DNA of 64,000 nucleotides, from NCBI GenBank assembly GCA_947044405.1, contig CAMRHE010000359.1:1288501-1352500 (forward strand), in the 5' to 3' direction. The stretch's first letter is position 1. The number at the start of each line of letters is the position of its first letter. The notes under the pieces were generated by a model, which searched no databases, was not told where the DNA came from, and worked only from the letters and a program-made list of their open reading frames with translations. Made by a program: the position numbers and the translations under genes. This stretch comes from Leptodactylus fallax. Its lineage: Eukaryota > Chordata > Amphibia > Anura > Leptodactylidae. Shown piece after piece: positions 56,995 to 64,000 of this stretch.

Positions 56995-57206
56995 GGCTGA
57001 GGCCCCACGTTGTGGAAACGCAGCTTTTTTTGTTGCAGATTTTTCTGCAGTTTGGCTACCAAAGGAATGGAAAATATATCTGAAGCCATATATGAAGCCA
57101 CTTATACTTCTCCCTTCTGCCCAATCTTCTCTTGGCTTTGGCTCAAAAAAACGCAGCAAAATCTGCAACAAAAAAGCTGCGTTTCAGCACCATGGAGCCT
57201 CAGCCT
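56995..57206. mobile_element. MITE, GGCTAAGGCCCCACGT family, copy 8 (subtype B)
   Basis: Ends GGCTGAGGCCCCACGTTGTG and CACCATGGAGCCTCAGCC. Internal TTTTTTTGTTGCAGATTTTT and its inverse AAAATCTGCAACAAAAAAG near 57155; TTCTCTTGGCTTTGGCTC. Confidence 0.8.
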
Positions 57207-57514
57207 TTTAGTTCTTCTGGTTTTGTGACGGACCAGAAGAACAGAGACACCAATTCAGGTGTGAACCTGGCGTAAGAGTATATTTATTATGGAGAAACAT
57301 GCTGTTCTTGTAGTTTATAGTTGGCTACAATTAACAGCAGAATATAATTGACAGAATTATTATATTTATTATTAAAGACAGAGCGTTTACGAGATTCTAC
57401 ACTTGAGAATTCAAGCATTAAAAAGTCACAAACTAGAGCTATGTGACATTTTGCATTCTTACACCACTCGCTCCAGGCATGGTTAGCATGTTCAGTTGTC
57501 TGTACACCAGATTG

Positions 57515-57795
57515 AGGCTAAGGCCTTACGCAGCAAATCTCTGAAAAGACCGCAGCGGAAACGCATCACGTTTTTCACAGAAAGTCCTCAGAGTTTTCCT
57601 CTGCAGACTTTCTTCTTGTTACAGAAAATGCAAGTGTTTTTGAAATCGCAGCAGAAATTTCCGCTGGGGATTTGTTTTCTGCAATGTTTGGATGGGACTA
57701 GCCAGAATCCCATCAACTTTGCAGTTAATGTAAAACACAATGTTTTTTGCTGCAGTCAAAACTCTGTGTGTTCGCAACGTGGGGTCCCGGCCTTA
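57515..57795. mobile_element. MITE, GGCTAAGGCCCCACGT family, copy 9 (subtype A)
   Basis: Ends AGGCTAAGGCCTTACGCAGC and ACGTGGGGTCCCGGCCTTA. Contains CAGAAAGTCCTCAGAG with its inverse CTCTGCAGACTTTCT, and GGGACTAGCCAGAATCCCAT. Confidence 0.78.
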
Positions 57796-59383
57796 CCAAC
57801 TTTTTTTAAAGGCGCAAAATAGCCACAAAATCACTTTAGTGAGTGGGTGGTGTACTGTAGAAAGTGGAGAAACATCTCAGGACAGAAGTGTTAGACTTAT
57901 AGATTCCCCATATTTATCTAACATCGTGCACCATTTCATTAATTTGGTGAAAATCATGCCAGTGCAGACTTCAGCAAAACTGACATTATAAATTTCCCTT
58001 AGAATTCCCAGATAGAATTCATGGTCTAGGAGGCTGTTACAGGGATACAGACGTAGCATGGTTTAACATTACATTGATAACACGTTACATTGTTAGCAAA
58101 AAACATTGAAATCTACTAAAAAAGTCTAGTTAACACTTTGTGCCACAACGTAGTTAACACTATTCGTAATGTTTAACTGTGCTACGATGATAGTTACAGA
58201 ATAGAAGCATAATAGGCGTCATAAGTGATTGCATTCTGCTGCAGGAAACATCATGGACATGGATTTATATGCATGCAGGGATCTGAGCTGATAATAACAT
58301 TGTTTTAGGGAATTGCTTTTTATGTAAATCCCTAATATAACATTATCATGCCTCCAAACTGGGACTGCACTTTAAAACTGTAATGCTCTCTCCCTTGAGT
58401 CTGTGTAATGTTCCTTCCCTTATATCAATTTTTTAGCAAGTTCAATTTTTGAAAAAGGGAAAATATGCTGCAGCCCAAATATAGCACGTCCAATAGTCAA
58501 AGTACTTGTAAATAGAAAATAATCGAAATATAGAATCAGGTCCCTCATGCCTTGTACTAATATTATCTATAATTGGTGTCGCTATCTAATTTAAAGCAGT
58601 TAGGAAATGGTTGATTTCCTGGCTATGCCTATTGGCATCACTGGTAACAAACAATTACACAAGGTCTATGAAATGGAAAATGCATGATAATATAAATGAG
58701 ATGCCAAGAGAGTTAATTATGGAAATATACACATCAAAACAGTGCAAAATACAATTTCCTCTGGGTCTAATATAGAGGTAATTGTAGAGCACTGCGCTCT
58801 TGGAAGCATTAAAAGTGCGTCTCTTTCTCTACTAGGTATGAGTGCCCATATTTGCCTTGGTTACACTGCTGATAATCTTTTTCTTTGCTCACTAGTACCG
58901 AGACTGGCAGCGTGGGATTCATGATTTTATTAGGTTTCAGTGAAAATTTCAGAAATTCAGGAGCACAACAAAGATGAAAGAGATGCTATTTCTGCTGTCT
59001 GACAACAAGAGCATTATCTGTCTGGTCTGCTTGTATGTGATAACTGCTTATTAGATATACTCCAGCCTACAGAATTTCTCCTACTTGTGCAATTTATCTT
59101 CACATGTTGTAACAATTTTAGGCTCCTGTTTGTTAGTCTCACATTTTATAATAGTTTGCTGCATAAAAAATACTTTCTGATTTTATCATTGTATCTAAGG
59201 TGCACCATTGCTATTTCCAAGAAATGAATGAATATGATGGTAGGTGAGGTATTCCATTTAACTACCTCGACAGCAAAACGTTTTTTCTATCACAGGGTTG
59301 TCACATTAATTTCTCTTTTTTCTTGAAAGAATATTACAAAGCCTGTGAACAAATAACTAAAACTGTGGAAACCATGACCATTG
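57796..59383. other. No gene; unique-looking DNA
   Basis: 58440-59200 contains no recognisable repeat and has a balanced composition with words such as GAGTTAATTATGGAAAT (about 58710). It could include conserved non-coding sequence, which cannot be judged from one genome. Confidence 0.35.
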
Positions 59384-59400
59384 GACTATACAGTTAGTTA
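59384..59400. repeat. 17-bp target-site duplication, left
   Basis: GACTATACAGTTAGTTA, repeated exactly at 60408-60424. Confidence 0.9.
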
Positions 59401-59508
59401 TCTCACAGAAAATAAATGGTTTCAAACGATAACACTTAACTTTTAATATTCAATATATAAAATACACAAAGGACGTCCACTAATCTACTAAAAGACAGAT
59501 CAATGTGG
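59401..59508. repeat. Left arm of perfect 108-bp inverted repeat
   Basis: Starts TCTCACAGAAAATAAATGG and ends AGACAGATCAATGTGG. Exact inverse of 60263-60370. Confidence 0.93.
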
Positions 59509-59623
59509 CGTCGGCTACTCTATACACTGGAGCACACCATCAGTGCTCCAGGAACTGCAGTTTTAACTGCATTTTTGAAAAATATTTATAGCAGCTTAGA
59601 CCAACTGATAAGTTTATTAGCAT

Positions 59624-59672
59624 TGGCTCCTGATGAACCTGATACAGATAACACAGGGGAAACGCGTAGAGC
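59624..59672 (+). ncRNA. Hammerhead-ribozyme-like motif
   Basis: CTGATGA at 59630-59636, a stem from CCTG (59638-59641) and CAGG (59654-59657) closing a 12-base loop, then GAAA (59659-59662) and CGCGTAGAGC. The GAAACGCGT ending gives a self-complementary ACGCGT helix III, as described for dimer-forming hammerheads. Helix I (GGCTC before the core with GAGC after it, about 59625-59629 and 59668-59671) can pair. So all three helices are at least sketched. Confidence 0.62.
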
Positions 59673-60262
59673 AAGTTTATTTTTTATTTTCTATTTTTGA
59701 GTTAGTTGACCACAAGCCATACCACTTGGGGGCATGAAGGACTGACAGGAGACTGGGGCAGTCTGATTAGCCTGGAGATTAGTTGGTGGAATTTGAGTCA
59801 CTAATGGAAATGGTAGCTGTATATCCCTGGAGTCAACATAGGGGATATCAGTAATGGCTGCAATATAGATGTTTATTGAGTATAAGGGTCAGAATATCAT
59901 AGTTTCCCTTATGTTCATAACATTTTAATGACAGGAAATGAAGTTACTGTGACCTGTACCTAGATTACAGGCATATGTACATACTACAGACTAGGGTTGT
60001 GGAGGTATATCATGGCTGTGCAGGAGTCTAGTCAGTGAGGCTTTACAAATTATATGTGTGGGGACCAGGTGTTTGGGTTTTCCTAGCACTAAGAGCAACT
60101 GACAAAATACTGACCTGTTGCATGATGCAGTCGTGACACTATAACCTTAGTCTAAGGGTGGTGAAAGTATCTAATTACACCCTAGGTCCAGTGGAAAGTT
60201 GGAGAGTGTGAATACTGTCTAACATTTAAATCCTGAATAAACTTTGAATAGGCAGGCACAGA

Positions 60263-60370
60263 CCACATTGATCTGTCTTTTAGTAGATTAGTGGACGTCC
60301 TTTGTGTATTTTATATATTGAATATTAAAAGTTAAGTGTTATCGTTTGAAACCATTTATTTTCTGTGAGA
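60263..60370. repeat. Right arm of perfect 108-bp inverted repeat
   Basis: Starts CCACATTGATCTGTC and ends ATTTATTTTCTGTGAGA; 37 further bases (TAGGTAGTAATAGGG...) separate it from the target duplication. Confidence 0.93.
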
Positions 60371-60407
60371 TAGGTAGTAATAGGGAATGGTGTAGAACCC
60401 GCTGTGA

Positions 60408-60424
60408 GACTATACAGTTAGTTA
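60408..60424. repeat. 17-bp target-site duplication, right
   Basis: GACTATACAGTTAGTTA, exact match to 59384-59400. Confidence 0.9.
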
Positions 60425-60711
60425 GTACTGTTGAAAACAGACATAGGCCCATCAAGTTCTTCCAGGTGAAGGGACAAGATGGGTATTAAGGAAATGGATT
60501 GATACAATTTTAACTTACCCAACAAATTTTAATAAAAGGTGATCAAAACATAACATATTCCACACAATGGTATTGATAACTACATCTTGTCCCACAAAAA
60601 AAGAGCTTATATATGTTCATATCCAGAAATATAAATAGTTTATGGAGTCACAGTTTGGTGAGGCTAACAAATTTTCAGTTTTTCAAAGATTTTTTTTTAT
60701 ATATTTTAAAA
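60425..60711. other. No feature recognised
   Basis: Non-coding, AT-rich. Confidence 0.35.
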
Positions 60712-61900
60712 GGTGTTAACCTCTTTACTCCCAGTACCATAATAGTATGGCACAGATCTGTAGCAGGAACAAGAGCTGTGCCTGCTCCATCACTTCTGAG
60801 TTCTGGCTGTATTATAAAGCCAGACATTGTGCCTGGTAGATCGCTTCCAGATTCCTGTTGTATTATACAGGCAAAACTTGGGACTAGCTTCAAGAGTAAG
60901 AAAATACTCTGACTTAAGCAGATTAACCCCTTAGATTCTGTGATCAATCACAATCATGGCAACTGGGTAATTGGGGGAGGCACCCCTTCTTTCACTTCCT
61001 TGGAACCCTGTGGTGAGAATGCGGCATTTAGAGGGGGTTATTAGAGTCAGCCAATCAGCTTTCCACCTGCCATGCTCTCATATATATAGATAAGAAATGT
61101 GCTGCAATACAGAAGGGATCAAATGATCCTAGGTTTAAATCCTCTTGTTGGACAGTAAAAAAATAAAATGCAACTGAAAAATTTAAATAAATAAATAATA
61201 AAGATTGAAAAAATAATAATAAAATAAAAAATTTTGAAAAACTATTCCCAGTTCAAAAATAAATGTTGTAAACAAAACAATAAACAAACATATTAAGTGT
61301 TGCCATGCGCATGTGAGACCAAACTATCCAAAAATAAAGTTATTTATCCTGTAGGCTGAATGCTGAAAATAAAACTGCAATATTGCAAATAATAACAATA
61401 AAAACTACAACTTGCCCCACTAAATAGAACTCTCACGTAGCTCGGTCAACGAAAAAGTAAAAAAGATATCAATGTCAGAATATGAAGCCCCTAGCAAATA
61501 ATTTACTTTTGCAAAATGCAGTTTTATTCAGTCATGGTAGTTAAACATAATAAAACTGATATAAATATGGTATTACCATAATCTGAATGACCCACCGGAA
61601 AAAGCTGCCATGTAGTTTTTAGTACAGAGTGAACGCCATAAAAACAAAGCATAAAATATGACAAAAGGATACATTTTTTCATGTGGCACCTCCGAAAACA
61701 TTAACACAATTTAATAAAAGCATTATATGTATCCCAAAATCATGCTAACTAAAAATACAATTCATTGCACAAAGAATAAGCTCTCTAATAGCCATGTTGC
61801 CATTTTAGTGGCCATGTTCATGTTGACATAAAAAATAAAGAATTTATGAATTTTGGAAAGTAGAAATGAGAAGTTGTTGATCCTTAATGCCCCAACTAGG
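60712..61900. repeat. Probable long interspersed repeat, unclassified
   Basis: The stretch opens with GTGTTAACCTCTTTACTCCC and holds repetitive-style text such as AAACTACAACTTGCCCCACT, TGGTATTACCATAATCTGAA, GAGTGAACGCCATAAAAAC and AATAAGCTCTCTAATAGCC, plus an A/T-rich microsatellite-like part at 61155-61260. Phrases of this kind are widespread in anuran genomes to my knowledge. No termini, target duplication or protein motif can be placed, so class is unknown. Confidence 0.35.
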
Positions 61901-62411
61901 CTGAATACTTTTGCAGGTTTAAAACATAACATATACATTTGGTATTGTCATGCTTGTTCCTCAGCATTATCAGATACTTTGACTTGCCTTTAGAGATGTT
62001 GGTCCTTTTTATGGCACAAAGATAGTAATGTACTAACTTGTACATGTTGTCATTACTTCACAATGGTGAACACAATACACTTTTGACTTTTCAACTTCAT
62101 GATTTGCTTAGGAAGAAACTAAAACTGTTGTATTTTACTGAACCAGACTAACAGCACAATTTCAGCGTCACTCTCTAACCCAGCAATCCACCTGGGTCAT
62201 CTGTATAGATCACAATGTGTTATCAGTACACCTGTATAATAGAGCTTTGTTCAGTTTTCTATAATAATACTTGACACACAGCTTTGACCAAATACAGCAC
62301 TGGAACTGAACACCTGGTAACGTTTACTTTCCACATAGGGACAAACAGTGAAGTACAGTGATAGCCAGTCATTGACAGATATGAAACGTCTCAATTAGCT
62401 TTTGGCATCTC
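61901..62411. other. No feature recognised
   Basis: Non-coding, unassigned. Confidence 0.35.
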
Positions 62412-62746
62412 TTAGGCCGGGGCCCGACATTGCAAAAACACAGCGTTTTGACCATGGTGGAAATGCCAAGGCAAAACTCGCTGCGGTTTACAATACCTGC
62501 AAAGTGGATGATATTCTGGCTAATCCAATCCACACATTGCTGAAAACAATCTGCAACGGAAATGCTGCCATTTCAAATACACTTGCATTTTTGTAAATCG
62601 TAGCATGTCAATTATACCTCAGAAAAAACACTGGCGTTTTCCATATAGGTATAAAAGAAGCAGAAAGTATGCTGACTTTCTGCAAAAAACAATGCGTTTC
62701 CGCTGCAGTCTTTTTCAACTGCAGCTCGCTACATGGGGCGTTAACC
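62412..62746. mobile_element. MITE, GGCTAAGGCCCCACGT family, copy 10 (subtype A)
   Basis: Ends TTAGGCCGGGGCCCGACATT and GCTACATGGGGCGTTAACC. Contains ACAATACCTGCAAAGTGGAT, CAATCCACACATTGC, TGTCAATTATACCTCAGA and ATAGGTATAAAAGAAGCAGA, matching copy 2. It abuts the next fold-back element. Confidence 0.78.
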
Positions 62747-62747
62747 T

Positions 62748-63136
62748 TAAAGGGGTTTTCTGACCACTAATGCATTTTTCATAATGATGACCTATCAAGA
62801 GGATAAGTCATCACTGTCTGATCTGTGGGGTCCAACACCCAGACCCCACAGAGATCAGCTGTGGACTGGGAGTGCATTCAGTCTTCTTCTATTCAAATAA
62901 CAGGAGCAGAGCTGCAGCCTAGTCCACTGTATAGTAGTGGTACCATGTAACTGCAGCTCTGATCTTATTACTTGAATAGAAGCAGACTGAATACACTCCC
63001 CATCCACTATAGCAGCTTCCAGCGTCTGGGGGCCGCCTAAAAATCAGATCTGTGCATGTCCAAGTGTCAGGCCACCCATAAATCATATACTGATGACTTA
63101 TCCTGTGGATAAAACGTGCATTAGGGGTCATAAAAT
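62748..63136. mobile_element. Fold-back MITE with AAAGGGGTTTTCTGACC end
   Basis: Left TTTTCTGACCACTAATGCAT with right ACGTGCATTAGGGGTCATAA (inverse). Internal pairs: GGATAAGTCATCA near 62801 with TGATGACTTATCC near 63090; CAGTCTTCTTCTATTCAAAT with ACTTGAATAGAAGCAGACTG; AGGAGCAGAGCTGCAGC with AACTGCAGCTCTGATC. No coding capacity. Confidence 0.75.
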
Positions 63137-64000
63137 CTCATAAATATCAGACCAAAAGACCATCTCAACAGAATTGATAAAACAAAGTAAAAGAGACAAC
63201 TTAAGATAAACTATGCTTAAAGTCTACAATATACAAAATAACTAAACTATAAAAGCAGACTGAATCGCCCACAATCTCATAAAAATCAATAATTTTATCA
63301 ATCCATAAGTCACTTTTGACACATTTATATTATTGCACTTGTATTTGTTTATGTATGTTATTGTGTGTACTTGTACTTGTATATGTACTTCACATTGGTC
63401 TTGATGGTTTTGACATTGGTGATTTGTAAGTTTCAACTCCCATACTGAGTGTCGTAGTTGTGGCTTTAAGCACCTAGTATTTATGCTGTGACTTATTGTC
63501 ATTACCATACTAGCAGTTTTTGTTACTCTGTATTTTCAGGTTTTTTTTATTGTAAACGTCTTTTGACATTATTAATGTTAGAGAGTTTCCCTGTGGGGCA
63601 CCATTTTGCTGGCTTGAAAGTAATCATAGGTAGTATTCAATAGACAAGATGTCAAATATTAACAACATGTTAAATATTCAGAACAATGGCCAAAATTTTC
63701 ATTTTCATTTCAACATGTAGTAAATCACCATATTTGACAGAGTTTAGCTTAAATAGGTGCTGTCGCTTCAACACACTTTGCATAAATGAATAGTACAGGC
63801 TATTGTAACAAAGTTTGTCAGACAGAAATGCCTCTTTCTACATTTATCAAGATGTTTCCCTTCTGCCAAATGACCTTCACTGTGAAAATCAATGCTCTAT
63901 CCCTCTTGAGATTCACCTCTATAGATGTCTATGGAGAAGAGTGGGAGAGAAGTGAGCAGGCAGTGCAGAAAAAGCCCAGGCTTAGACTAGATATGAATAG
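63137..64000. other. No gene or repeat recognised
   Basis: AT-rich non-coding DNA. 63590-63860 looks unique. The short open frame at 63242-63508 lacks any recognisable domain. Confidence 0.4.

Larger units (their letters stand above)
59401..60407. mobile_element. Hammerhead-bearing, ORF-less retroelement with 108-bp inverted repeat (PLE-like)
   Basis: A 1007-bp insertion with a perfect 17-bp target duplication, longer than DNA transposons make and typical of target-primed retroelements. 59401-59508 is a perfect inverse of 60263-60370 (108 of 108 by eye). A hammerhead-like core sits at 59630-59668. No reverse transcriptase or endonuclease frame is visible. The layout (truncated body with an inverted terminal segment and hammerhead) resembles the second PLE copy at 18971-19527, so I infer a Penelope-like or PLE-mobilised non-autonomous element. 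There is no sequence match to the other two copies, so it is a separate family. Confidence 0.72.

Overview
This window looks like non-coding DNA from a large, repeat-rich vertebrate genome, most likely an anuran amphibian. That is an inference from the repeat complement: Tc1/mariner DNA transposons, an L1-type LINE, Jockey-group (L2/CR1-like) LINEs, Penelope-like elements with GIY-YIG endonuclease and hammerhead-like motifs, solo LTRs, and many fold-back MITEs with ends such as AAAGGGGTTGTC or GGCTAAGGCCCCACGT. I see no convincing host protein-coding exon, tRNA or rRNA. Every long open reading frame with recognisable domains belongs to a transposable element.

Layout. 1-6.7 kb: fold-back MITEs and a 1618-bp Tc1 element (2297-3914) with a broken transposase. 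6.8-8.4 kb: a 5'-truncated Penelope-like element (PLE) with a 14-bp target-site duplication, encoding the end of a reverse transcriptase plus a GIY-YIG domain. 8.7-9.3 kb: a MITE. 10.4-11.1 kb: an extreme G/T-rich homopolymer tract that may be an assembly problem. 11.2-17.4 kb: an almost complete L1-type LINE on the minus strand, each ORF carrying one apparent frameshift. 17.4-17.7 kb: more low-complexity DNA. 18-18.6 kb: an LTR-like stretch. 19.0-19.5 kb: a second PLE copy joined to an inverted terminal segment. 20.5-23.7 kb: an L2-like LINE with several frameshifts.

24.8-25.5 kb and 41.6-42.2 kb hold two oppositely oriented members of one LTR family, each with a perfect 5-bp target duplication (solo LTRs). 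26-35 kb is a MITE-dense stretch with Tc1 and LINE fragments. 35.3-36.9 kb is a second Tc1 element with two small deletions in its transposase. 46.0-48.7 kb is a 40-bp minisatellite split by two separate LINE insertions. 49.4-52.3 kb holds degenerate tandem repeats and a hAT-like BED-finger relic interrupted by a MITE. 54.7-55.2 kb is a 37-bp minisatellite with a 74-bp higher-order alternation. 59.4-60.4 kb is a 1007-bp element with a 17-bp target duplication, a perfect 108-bp inverted repeat and a hammerhead-like core. 60.7-64 kb is older repeats and apparently unique DNA.

The elements do not form a pathway; the layout records insertions and nested insertions. The most interesting material is the set of hammerhead-bearing Penelope-like insertions, especially the ORF-less one at 59.4 kb, and the near-intact L1. 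No host regulation can be read with confidence, though a few unique stretches (31.8-32.0, 48.7-48.9 and 58.5-59.2 kb) could be tested for conservation or promoter activity.
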